From CBIFVZ01 sp966185765 (GTDB lineage Bacteria; Pseudomonadota; Gammaproteobacteria; Enterobacterales; Enterobacteriaceae), in NCBI GenBank assembly GCA_966185765.1, contig CBIFVZ010000026.1, forward strand, positions 1 to 42,369: 42,369 bases of DNA, in the 5' to 3' direction. Positions 6,928 through 14,545 of this stretch are shown here, piece by piece. Position 1 is the stretch's first letter; each line of letters opens with the position of its first letter. A program made the translations under genes and the position numbers. The notes below the pieces were generated by a model. The model did no database searches and had not been told where the DNA came from. It saw only the letters and a program-made list of their open reading frames with translations.

Positions 6928-9480
6928 ATGAAAAGGACTCAAATTAAGCGCGGCTTAATCAAATTCAATCCTGTCGCAGCATCTGTTTTGCTTTCTCTTC
7001 CGATGCTGGCTAATGCCGCAGTCACGATGACGAATGGCACAGTGGGCGCGGCAAATGGCGTCCCTGTTGTTAATATTAATGGCGCGAATGCTAACGGTAT
7101 TTCTCATAATATCTACAGCAAGCTGGATGCCGGTAAAGAAGGCCTTATCTTTAACAATAGTCAGAACAGTGTGAATACCACGCTGGCAGGCCAGATTGCC
7201 GGTAACAGCAATCTGGCATCTGGCAGTGCTAAAGTGATTCTTAACGAAGTCACGTCCACCAACAAATCCACGCTGGCGGGTATGATGGAAGTTGCGGGTG
7301 ATAAAGCTCACCTGATTATCGCTAACCCGAACGGTATCAGCTGCTCCGGTTGTGGCTTTATTAACACCGACAAAGTCACGATGACCACCGGTACGCCGGA
7401 TATGCAAAACGGCGAGCTGAAAGGCTTCTCCGTGAAAAAAGGGATAATCACGACAGAGGGCGTCAAGTCTGATTCACCGACCGCTATTATGGCGCGTTCA
7501 GTGGTTGTGAATGGCGATATTAATACCTCTGGCCAGTCGCTGGATATCATTGCCGGTAACAACTACGTCAATATGAATAACCAGGTTACGGGTTCGGTAA
7601 CCGCGTCTGGCTCACGTAACACCTACAGCATTGACGTGTCTAAGCTCGGCGGGATGTACGCTAACCGTATTTCTTTGGTCAGCACCGAAAATGGTGTCGG
7701 TGTACGTAACCTGGGGAATATTGCTGCGGGTACTGGCGGTATTCAGATTGATACCAAAGGTCAGCTCATCAACAGCAACGCGCAAATTGCATCCACTGGC
7801 GCTGTCAGCGTGAAAACCAACGGTGCGCTGCAAAACGTGACCGGTAAGATTCTGAGCGACAAAACCATCAGCATCGATACCAATAAAAACACGATTACCA
7901 ACACGCGTGCTGGCAACATCATGTCTGGCGCAGATGTTTACGTTAGCAGCAGTGCATTTGACAACACCAACGGTAAAGTAGCCGCAACCGGTACACTGGC
8001 ACTGAATACTAACAATGCCACCCTCACTAACAGTGGTAAGGGAAAAACCGTGGGTATTGAAGCTGGGGTTGTAGCAATGCAGACCGGTACGCTCAACAAC
8101 AGCAATGGCCAGATTAAGGGCTATTATGTTGGTACCTCTTCAACCAGCGTGAACAACAACAAAGGTATTATCGACTCTTACGGTGATATTGATGTTGTGA
8201 GCACCGGTAGTGTGAATAACACCGGTGGCCTGATGCGTGCGGCAACAGGTCATGTCATGATTGACGCTGCAAAAGCCACCGTTACCAACAATTCAACGAA
8301 ATCAGCTGACACAGCAAGCTCCGACTCTCTGGGTATTATTGCGGGCGATGGCGGTGTGCAGATCTCAGCAGCAACGCTGAACAACTCTGGCGGCCAGATT
8401 GTTAGCTCTAATACGGCAAGCATTCTGACCACAGCGGCGCTTAACAACGGTAGTGGTAAGATCCTTACCGAGAAAGGCGTGTCCATTAAAGCTGCATCAA
8501 TGAACAACAACGAAGGCTCCACGACCTCCAAAGGTGATATCAACGTTGAGACCACGGGGACTATCACCAACCGTATTGGGGCTTATTCGTCTGAAGAGGG
8601 TGAGCTGAATATTAAAGCCGGAAATGTGAATAACAATGCCGGTTTGATGATGGCTAAAGACATCAACATTATTTCCAATAACGAGGTGAATAACAGCACC
8701 GCATTAATGGTCGCACAGAATAACGTGACTATTAACGCTAAAGGATGGTTCCAGAACCAGGACAGTGGCAACTTTGGTGGCTGGTACGGTATTTACTTCG
8801 GTATGCCGAACCAGGAAGGCGGCTTGATTGGTAATGGGACGGTTGATATTACCGCAAGCTTCGTCAACAACGACAGAAGCCGCATCGTTGCGCAGAATGG
8901 TGCGCTGAAAGTGAATGTTAACGGTGAGCTCTGGAGCAGCAACAGTATGTTGGTCGGGGGTGCAGGTGATTCCAGAATTAAAGCGACCACGCTTTGGAAT
9001 AATTACGGCACGATTTTCACCGCTGGCAATCTGGACATTGACATCCGTTCCCTGAACATGTCCAGCAATGGCAATATGCTCGACAACAATGCCACTGGCA
9101 TTATCGCCACCGATGGCGCGCTGGCGCTTAAGGTTGCTAACAGCTTTACCAACTACGGTTGGATAACGGGCAAGCAAAAAGTGAGTGTCAGCACCGATGG
9201 TGTGCTTTACAACCGCAATACCATTTACTCCGATAACGAAGTAGACGTGTACGGTAAAAGCGCCGTGTACAACTACAACGATATGGTAGGTGGTGCGAAG
9301 CTGACCGTTGGCTCTACCGGCACTATCTACAACTCCAGCAACATGTACACCCAGGGTGTTGCTTATGTGACTGGTAGAACAGTTACCAATACCGGTTCTT
9401 CTGCCTATCTCGGCGGTAAGCAGGGTCTGGCGCTGAATGCGACAACGGTAAACGGCAACGGCACCTACGTCGGTCTGTAA
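6928..9480 (+). CDS. TpsA-type filamentous haemagglutinin-like exoprotein
   Basis: I start at the ATG at 6928 (850 aa) and not at the GTG two codons earlier, because the AGAGGTGG ribosome site is then well spaced. A signal peptide ends near ANA (residue 30). The TPS secretion domain follows, with the hallmark NPNGI at 133-137 and CSGC at 139-142. Beyond about residue 240 come beta-helix-type repeats rich in Asn, Gly and Thr (patterns such as NNSNGQIKG, NNTGGLM, NNNAGLM). The protein ends plainly in VNGNGTYVGL: there is no VENN motif, pretoxin or CdiA-CT-like end. At 850 aa it is short for the family. It is probably a surface-bound or released adhesin or matrix-type protein exported by the neighbouring TpsB; its function is unknown. 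Confidence 0.9.
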   Translation: MKRTQIKRGLIKFNPVAASVLLSLPMLANAAVTMTNGTVGAANGVPVVNINGANANGISHNIYSKLDAGKEGLIFNNSQNSVNTTLAGQIAGNSNLASGSAKVILNEVTSTNKSTLAGMMEVAGDKAHLIIANPNGISCSGCGFINTDKVTMTTGTPDMQNGELKGFSVKKGIITTEGVKSDSPTAIMARSVVVNGDINTSGQSLDIIAGNNYVNMNNQVTGSVTASGSRNTYSIDVSKLGGMYANRISLVSTENGVGVRNLGNIAAGTGGIQIDTKGQLINSNAQIASTGAVSVKTNGALQNVTGKILSDKTISIDTNKNTITNTRAGNIMSGADVYVSSSAFDNTNGKVAATGTLALNTNNATLTNSGKGKTVGIEAGVVAMQTGTLNNSNGQIKGYYVGTSSTSVNNNKGIIDSYGDIDVVSTGSVNNTGGLMRAATGHVMIDAAKATVTNNSTKSADTASSDSLGIIAGDGGVQISAATLNNSGGQIVSSNTASILTTAALNNGSGKILTEKGVSIKAASMNNNEGSTTSKGDINVETTGTITNRIGAYSSEEGELNIKAGNVNNNAGLMMAKDINIISNNEVNNSTALMVAQNNVTINAKGWFQNQDSGNFGGWYGIYFGMPNQEGGLIGNGTVDITASFVNNDRSRIVAQNGALKVNVNGELWSSNSMLVGGAGDSRIKATTLWNNYGTIFTAGNLDIDIRSLNMSSNGNMLDNNATGIIATDGALALKVANSFTNYGWITGKQKVSVSTDGVLYNRNTIYSDNEVDVYGKSAVYNYNDMVGGAKLTVGSTGTIYNSSNMYTQGVAYVTGRTVTNTGSSAYLGGKQGLALNATTVNGNGTYVGL

Positions 9481-9494
9481 TCACTGTTAAATCT

Positions 9495-9520
9495 AAAGCA
9501 GCAGCGTTGCTGCTGCTTTT
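9495..9520 (+). terminator. Terminator/attenuator hairpin between tpsA and tpsB
   Basis: AAAGCAGCAGC (9495-9505), loop GTT, GCTGCTGCTTT (9509-9519) form a perfect 11-bp stem followed by a short T tract. It lies 15 bases after the tpsA stop and would reduce read-through into tpsB and the synthase genes, giving more TpsA than the rest. Confidence 0.75.
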
Positions 9521-9541
9521 CTTAACCCTGAAAGCCACACT

Positions 9542-11200
9542 ATGAATAGCAGAATAAAATTACTCGTGCTTTGTCTTGCCTTTGGCTGTCATTTTCAGGC
9601 CGTGGCTGAGGTCAATCTGGACCGATTTATCAGAGCGCAGGACGATATTGATAAAAGCACTCGCCAGGAAAACCGGGTGGTAAAAAAAGACGTTTATTCC
9701 AGTGTGGAGGACAAAGCGTTAACGGGTAGTGAGCTGCCGGTAGAGGAAAACTGTATTACGCTCAATGAGCTGGTGCTGGAAAATGATTTCCTCAATGATA
9801 CCGGACTTAAAAAAATAAAAGCATCATTGGCCGGGCAATGTCTTGGTGTGAAAGGCATTGAAGTGCTGTCCAGTAATATCCAGGACCATTACATTAATGC
9901 CGGATACGTGACTACACGAGTGACGATTCCGAATCAGGATTTATCAACCAAAAAACTTTTACTGACTGTGGTGCCGGGACGGGTAGAGCGAATTATTATC
10001 GCTAATAATGATGTTCGCGACTGGATATTGCCGTTTAAAAGCGGGGAGATATTGAATATCCGTGACCTGGAGCAGGGGCTGGAAGTATTACAGAAAGTTC
10101 CAGGGCTTGATGTAAAAATCGGGATTGAGCCAGCCACTCAGGAAGGGTACAGTAATGTTGTTATCAGTACCGGGCGTCAAAAGAACTGGAACATCAGAGC
10201 CTGGGTGAATAACTGGGGCGACGAAGCAACGGGTAAACGTCTGGCCGGTGGCGCAGGTTATTTGTATAACCTGGCGAAAATGAACGATGTATTTTATGTC
10301 TCAGGCTCTAAAAACATTGAACATGTTAACGGCGGTTATAAAAGTTTCAGTTCTTATTACTCGCTGCCGTTTGGCTACTGGGACTATGAACTGTTTTACA
10401 GCAACAGTGAATCCAGACAACAGGTGGGCGAAAGAAGTCTTGGCCTGAAATATATCGGTAAAAGTGAATACTTCAGTCTGAAAGGTACGCGCGTGCTGTA
10501 TCGTGACCAGGTCAGAAAAATTGCTGCCAGTGCCGAGGTAATTAAGCGCAACGTTGATTATCACATTAACGACGTAGAGCTTGAACTGCAAAAAAGGAAT
10601 ATGACCAATCTGCGTTTTGGTCTGAACTATAAGCAGAACTTTACCGGTGCCTTGCTGGATACCACACTGGCTTATCAGCGCTTCGTACCGTGGTTTGGCG
10701 CAAAAGAGACCTCCGACATGCAGACGGGGGATGTCAGCAAAGAAAGCCACATTTTTAGCCTGGACGTTAATTATACAAAGTTATTAAACGTTAAACTGGT
10801 TGACGCTTATTACGATTTAAAATTTAATGCGCAATATTCACCCGGCTCACTGACGTTGCAGGACCAGTATTTTATTGGTAGCCGCTGGAGCGTCAGAGGG
10901 TTTGAGAACAGCAGTGGTCTTTACGGCAATAAAGGTTTTTACGCCCAGAATAATATTAATTTCATCACTGGTTTTAAAGGTGTTGAGTGGTATGTCGGTA
11001 TGGATTACGGAGAAATCTGGGGCGATCTCACCCAGTCTGATAACTATAACGGTAAGCAGCTAATGGGTGCGGCTACTGGCATTAAAGGCAACATCAATAC
11101 GCTGGGGTATGATTTTTCTGTTTCTGCTCCGCTGATTTATCCGAGCGCGATGGATGTGGATAAGCTCAACGTTAACTTTAATGTGTCATATCAACTTTGA
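9542..11200 (+). CDS. TpsB-type outer-membrane transporter (ShlB/FhaC family)
   Basis: The 552-aa product has a signal peptide (cleavage near AVA, residue 22), a POTRA domain at about 68-147 (CITLNELVLEND to LLLTVVPGRVERI), a second POTRA-like part to about 210 and a 16-stranded-type barrel. The conserved VRGF motif of the plug-lining loop is at 451-454 (RWSVRGFENSSGLYG). The protein ends in NFNVSYQL. In two-partner secretion it recognises the TPS domain of its partner in the periplasm and threads it to the surface. Its partner is surely the gene before it, 61 bases upstream. It lies only 9 bases before the phosphopantetheinyl transferase gene, so it is probably co-transcribed with the synthase. 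Confidence 0.92.
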   Translation: MNSRIKLLVLCLAFGCHFQAVAEVNLDRFIRAQDDIDKSTRQENRVVKKDVYSSVEDKALTGSELPVEENCITLNELVLENDFLNDTGLKKIKASLAGQCLGVKGIEVLSSNIQDHYINAGYVTTRVTIPNQDLSTKKLLLTVVPGRVERIIIANNDVRDWILPFKSGEILNIRDLEQGLEVLQKVPGLDVKIGIEPATQEGYSNVVISTGRQKNWNIRAWVNNWGDEATGKRLAGGAGYLYNLAKMNDVFYVSGSKNIEHVNGGYKSFSSYYSLPFGYWDYELFYSNSESRQQVGERSLGLKYIGKSEYFSLKGTRVLYRDQVRKIAASAEVIKRNVDYHINDVELELQKRNMTNLRFGLNYKQNFTGALLDTTLAYQRFVPWFGAKETSDMQTGDVSKESHIFSLDVNYTKLLNVKLVDAYYDLKFNAQYSPGSLTLQDQYFIGSRWSVRGFENSSGLYGNKGFYAQNNINFITGFKGVEWYVGMDYGEIWGDLTQSDNYNGKQLMGAATGIKGNINTLGYDFSVSAPLIYPSAMDVDKLNVNFNVSYQL

Positions 11201-11209
11201 TATTCAGGG

Positions 11210-11587
11210 ATGATGATGATGTTTGTTGGAACCGATATTGTAGAAGTGGCGCGGATAAAAAACGCGATACAGCGCGGAGGAATGGATTTTCTCCAGCGCG
11301 TATTTACTCGCCAGGAAATACTAAAAATCAATCCGGACGACATTGACTACGAGCGCGCCTCTGGATTTTGGGCCGCCAAGGAGTCGGTTGTTAAAGCTGT
11401 GGGATTAGGATTTCGCAATGGCATCCTGTTCCATGACGCTGAAGTTGAACACGACGAATATGGCTGTCCGCGATTCCTGTTAACAGGGAAACTCAAAGAA
11501 ATAATGGCACAGAAAAATATTACGCAAATTGCACTGAGTATTTCTCATTGCCGGACTCATGCGGTAGCCGTCGCAATTATTTCTTAA
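11210..11587 (+). CDS. AcpS-type 4'-phosphopantetheinyl transferase
   Basis: The protein is 125 aa from the first of four consecutive in-frame ATGs (11210-11219). AGGG at 11206-11209 favours use of the third or fourth. The metal-binding motif GTDIVEVARI (Asp9) and the second motif FWAAKESVVKAVG (Lys57-Glu58) are intact and typical of the compact trimeric AcpS class. It would convert the operon's apo-ACP to holo form by transferring phosphopantetheine from CoA. The housekeeping acpS lies elsewhere in enterics (beside pdxJ), so this is a dedicated second copy, not the Sfp-like AcpT that E. coli carries near yhhT. Confidence 0.92.
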   Translation: MMMMFVGTDIVEVARIKNAIQRGGMDFLQRVFTRQEILKINPDDIDYERASGFWAAKESVVKAVGLGFRNGILFHDAEVEHDEYGCPRFLLTGKLKEIMAQKNITQIALSISHCRTHAVAVAIIS

Positions 11588-11610
11588 CTTTAACTGAGTA
11601 GAGCGTAAAT

Positions 11611-12366
11611 ATGTATAAGTATAACGATCTCAATAATAAGGATGTTCTGGTCACCGGGGCCAGCGGTGATATCGGATTAGCGATTTGCGCAAAATTCCTG
11701 GAGCAGAATTGCCGCGTTTACGCACTGTATAATTCGAATGCAACTGACCTTGAGGCGCTAAAAAGCAGCCATCCGCAGGGCGAGAATTTACATATTCTGC
11801 AATGCAATCTGGCGGATAAAAATGCGGTCATCGCGCTGTGTCAGCATCTGACGGAAACGGTGAAAAAGCTGGATGTGCTGGTCAACAACGCAGGAATTGT
11901 ACGCGACAGCCTGTTTGCGGCCATGAGCGTTGATGATTTCAACAGCGTTATCGACACCAACCTGCTGAGCACCTTTATGCTCACCAAAGAAGCGCTGATG
12001 CTGCTGCGTTCTTCTGAGAGCGCGACGATTGTTAACGTCGCTTCCATTGCCGCCATTATTCCCAGCGTAGGTCAGAGCAACTACAGTGCCTCTAAAGGTG
12101 CGCTGCTCGGCTTTACCCGTACGCTGGCCGCCGAGCTTGCGCCGCGTGGCGTGCGTGTGAACGCGGTTGCGCCGGGAATGATCGAATCCAAAATGGTGAA
12201 GAAAGTCTCCCGCACGGTGGTGCGTGATGTGACGAACTCTATTCCGCTTAAGCGCCTGGGTAAATGCGATGAAGTGGCTAACACCATCGTTTATCTTAGC
12301 TCTTCGGCTTCCAGCTATATTGTAGGTCAGACCATCGTTATCGATGGCGGCCTGGTGATGCGGTGA
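11611..12366 (+). CDS. 3-oxoacyl-ACP reductase (FabG-like SDR)
   Basis: The 251-aa short-chain dehydrogenase has the Rossmann motif TGASGDIG (15-22), NNAG (92-95), Asn117, and the catalytic set Ser145, Tyr158 and Lys162 (YSASK). The C-terminus reads IVIDGGLVMR as in FabG. It would reduce beta-ketoacyl-ACP to the hydroxyacyl form with NADPH in each elongation cycle. It sits 23 bases after the transferase gene and 3 bases before the dehydratase gene. Its divergence from host FabG and its gene context argue for a pathway-specific reductase. Confidence 0.92.
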   Translation: MYKYNDLNNKDVLVTGASGDIGLAICAKFLEQNCRVYALYNSNATDLEALKSSHPQGENLHILQCNLADKNAVIALCQHLTETVKKLDVLVNNAGIVRDSLFAAMSVDDFNSVIDTNLLSTFMLTKEALMLLRSSESATIVNVASIAAIIPSVGQSNYSASKGALLGFTRTLAAELAPRGVRVNAVAPGMIESKMVKKVSRTVVRDVTNSIPLKRLGKCDEVANTIVYLSSSASSYIVGQTIVIDGGLVMR

Positions 12367-12369
12367 AAT

Positions 12370-12918
12370 ATGTCTAAATACGCACTCCCCTCAAAAGTCT
12401 TTCTGGAAATGGGCGGCTGGCGTCAGCCGCTTATTATGGTTGACCGGATTGATGATTTTAAATACGGCGAAAACGGTTATGTGCAGGTCATCAAGCATGT
12501 GACCTATAACGAGCCTTATCTGCTGGGCCATTTCCCGGAAGACCCCATTATGCCGGGTGTGATTATTTCCGAGATTTTTGGTCAGGCCAGCGAGTACTTT
12601 TCGTTTCTGTGTGATATCTGCGACATCTGGAAAGCGCAGCATGGCGAGGAGCTGAAAACATTACGGGATATTCACGCCCGCGTGGGTGATGAAAACATGC
12701 GCCAGATTATCCGAACCCGTCGCTCTCAGGTGCGTGGCGTACTGGCGGCACAGAACCTTAAGTTTAAAGACATCGCCTATCCGGGGGATACGATTGACGT
12801 TGTCAGTAAGCTGGCATTTTCTGACAGCAATGGGTTTAAACATTATTCGGTTTCAGCGCACGTTGGTAAGAAATTGATTAGCCAGGGCACGATTATTAAC
12901 TTCCGCGAAGTTAAATAA
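12370..12918 (+). CDS. 3-hydroxyacyl-ACP dehydratase (FabZ/FabA-like hotdog fold)
   Basis: The protein is 182 aa. The motif LLGHFPEDPIMPGVIISE carries the two catalytic residues at the FabZ spacing (His54 and Glu68, 14 apart). The middle portion (about 80-125) is longer than in housekeeping FabZ (about 150 aa). It would dehydrate hydroxyacyl-ACP to the trans-2-enoyl form. Nothing in the sequence shows whether it also isomerises as FabA does. Its start is 3 bases after the reductase stop, so the two are probably translationally coupled. Confidence 0.88.
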   Translation: MSKYALPSKVFLEMGGWRQPLIMVDRIDDFKYGENGYVQVIKHVTYNEPYLLGHFPEDPIMPGVIISEIFGQASEYFSFLCDICDIWKAQHGEELKTLRDIHARVGDENMRQIIRTRRSQVRGVLAAQNLKFKDIAYPGDTIDVVSKLAFSDSNGFKHYSVSAHVGKKLISQGTIINFREVK

Positions 12919-12939
12919 CAACACACATGGAGTGACCAC

Positions 12940-13224
12940 ATGAACACGATTAAAGAAAACATTGAAGAACGCAAAGCGGTTTTATACACCATCAAAACCG
13001 AAATTATTCAGCGTCTGAATATTCAGAAAGATGAATCCCAGATTGATGACGATACCGCGCTGTTTGGTAATGGTCTGAAGCTGGACTCCGTTGACGCCAC
13101 CGAAATTCTGGTACTGCTGGATAAAGTGTTCGGTATTCAGGTTAGCGAGAGCGACGATCCTTCTTATATGAGAAGCATCAACAACCTGGCGTCTTTTGTG
13201 ATTAAAAACAAAAAGAAACATTAA
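12940..13224 (+). CDS. Acyl carrier protein
   Basis: The small acidic protein has 94 aa. The phosphopantetheine attachment motif is LKLDSVDATEI, with Ser50 as the attachment residue. DSV replaces the DSL of housekeeping AcpP, and N- and C-terminal extensions (the latter ending KNKKKH) differ from AcpP. It would be the carrier for the intermediates of this operon, loaded with phosphopantetheine by the AcpS-like enzyme four genes upstream. It is the only ACP I find in the operon. Confidence 0.93.
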   Translation: MNTIKENIEERKAVLYTIKTEIIQRLNIQKDESQIDDDTALFGNGLKLDSVDATEILVLLDKVFGIQVSESDDPSYMRSINNLASFVIKNKKKH

Positions 13225-13255
13225 TACTTTAATCTACGGTGTAAAGGATTCCGAT

Positions 13256-14416
13256 ATGAGCGCGCTTAATAACTTACATACAGCCAACAATGCAACGATG
13301 GGCGTCTACAACGGTAAGACGGTGCCATCTTCCTACAATACTCCGGACGTTGAATACAAAGCCGTGCGTGAAAACGCGCTGCTGGTTGATTACTCCCACA
13401 TGTCCATCGTGAGCGTGATGGGCGATGATGCCTGGTCGCTCGTGAACTACCTGTGCTCTGCCGATGTCTCCATCATCCGCGACGAGCAGGGCATGTACTC
13501 ACTGGTGCTTAACGAAGACGGTACGGTGTGGGGCGATGTGTATGTACTGTGCACTGACGAAGGTTACTACATCCTGTCTGAAAACCTGTCTGCTGCGGAC
13601 ATCATTGCGCGTCTGAACAGCCTGCTGGAGAAAGCCGACGAGATGGATATCCAGGAAACGCCGGAAATCAGCGCGATGGATAGCGAGAACTGGGGCGCGG
13701 TGCTGGTTGAAGGCCCGTACTCCTGGGAAGTGCTGTCTGAAATTTACGGCTTTGACATCATCGGTCTGCCTTATCACGAATACATGAACACCGACGACGG
13801 CCTGATGGCGTTTCGTTGCGGCAAGCACGGGGAATTCGGCTATCTGCTTATTGGTGAGCAGGACAAGCTGGCGGACGTCTGGGCACGGTTGCTGGCGTGC
13901 GGCGAGAAGTTCAATCTCAAAACCGGTGGCCTTGATTACCAGAAAACCGTGCGAGTGGAAAACCCGTGCTGGGAAGCGGCGATTTATGACGGTTACTCCC
14001 GCAGTCCCGTTGAGTTGCAGATGCAATGGGCCGTGCAGTACGACAAAGAAGGCTTTGTGGGTAAAGAAGCGGTAGAAACGCTGTCCAGTAACGGTGTTGA
14101 GCGCAAGCTGGTGGGTATGATACCGGTTGGTGACTGTGCCGGGATTGCCTCTGATGACAAAGTGCTGGTGAATGGCGAAGACGTGGGTGTGATTGTAAAG
14201 GGCGTTTATTCCCCGGCATGTCAGTCCTGGATTGCGCTGGCGCTGGTTGATAGCGAATACGCGTATTCCGATATCGCAGGCTTTGACATCCAGACCGGCA
14301 ACGGCACGGTGGCGGCGAAAACCCACAACGTCCCGTTCCTGTATAACTTCAGTATGTTGGTGAACCCGACTGAACACAGCTATGTCGACGCCTCCAAACC
14401 CAAGAGCGCGCTGTAA
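13256..14416 (+). CDS. GcvT-like folate-binding aminomethyltransferase family protein
   Basis: The 386-aa protein aligns by motifs along the glycine-cleavage T-protein: LLVDYSHMSIVSVMG (43-56), a conserved Asp94 in VWGDVYV, HGEFGY (191-196, matching the folate-contacting TGEAGYE), VRVENP (233-238) and EGFVGKEA (265-272). The T-protein transfers a one-carbon unit from an aminomethyl lipoyl group to tetrahydrofolate; relatives such as DmdA and YgfZ use the fold for other chemistry. No GcvH or GcvP accompanies it, and it lies between ACP and ketosynthase genes, so a role on an ACP-bound or amine intermediate is likelier than glycine cleavage. The actual reaction cannot be read from the sequence. 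A 129-base gap with a hairpin follows. Confidence 0.82.
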   Translation: MSALNNLHTANNATMGVYNGKTVPSSYNTPDVEYKAVRENALLVDYSHMSIVSVMGDDAWSLVNYLCSADVSIIRDEQGMYSLVLNEDGTVWGDVYVLCTDEGYYILSENLSAADIIARLNSLLEKADEMDIQETPEISAMDSENWGAVLVEGPYSWEVLSEIYGFDIIGLPYHEYMNTDDGLMAFRCGKHGEFGYLLIGEQDKLADVWARLLACGEKFNLKTGGLDYQKTVRVENPCWEAAIYDGYSRSPVELQMQWAVQYDKEGFVGKEAVETLSSNGVERKLVGMIPVGDCAGIASDDKVLVNGEDVGVIVKGVYSPACQSWIALALVDSEYAYSDIAGFDIQTGNGTVAAKTHNVPFLYNFSMLVNPTEHSYVDASKPKSAL

Positions 14417-14442
14417 TTCACTGAATGTTGACGCGTCGCGTC

Positions 14443-14523
14443 GGCCTGGTCTCAAACGTGCTGTAGGGCGCATCAGACCAGGCCATGCCGCATTTTATTG
14501 TCCTGAATGCCCGGCGTCGGACA
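14443..14523 (+). repeat. Intra-operon inverted repeats (REP-like)
   Basis: GGCCTGGTCT (14443-14452) and AGACCAGGCC (14475-14484) form a 10-bp stem with a 22-base loop. A weaker TGTCC/GGACA pair follows near 14499-14523. The stretch is GC-rich and not coding, unlike the tight joints elsewhere in the operon. It has no T run, so it is more likely an mRNA-stability or REP-like element than a terminator. It divides the small-enzyme genes from the ketosynthase genes. Confidence 0.55.
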
Positions 14524-14545
14524 CCACAATTTAATGGACTAATGT

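Noticed and set aside
6928..11200. Contact-dependent growth inhibition (CdiA/CdiB) locus
   Set aside because: The exoprotein is only 850 aa and lacks VENN, a pretoxin domain and a variable toxin end; no immunity gene follows tpsB.
11210..11587. The phosphopantetheinyl transferase as AcpT
   Set aside because: Its length (about 125 aa) and motifs (GTDIVEV and WAAKES) are of the AcpS class; AcpT is a longer Sfp-like protein.
13499..14473. A 324-aa minus-strand ORF
   Set aside because: It is antisense to the GcvT-like gene, shows no recognisable family and is explained by codon bias in the real gene.
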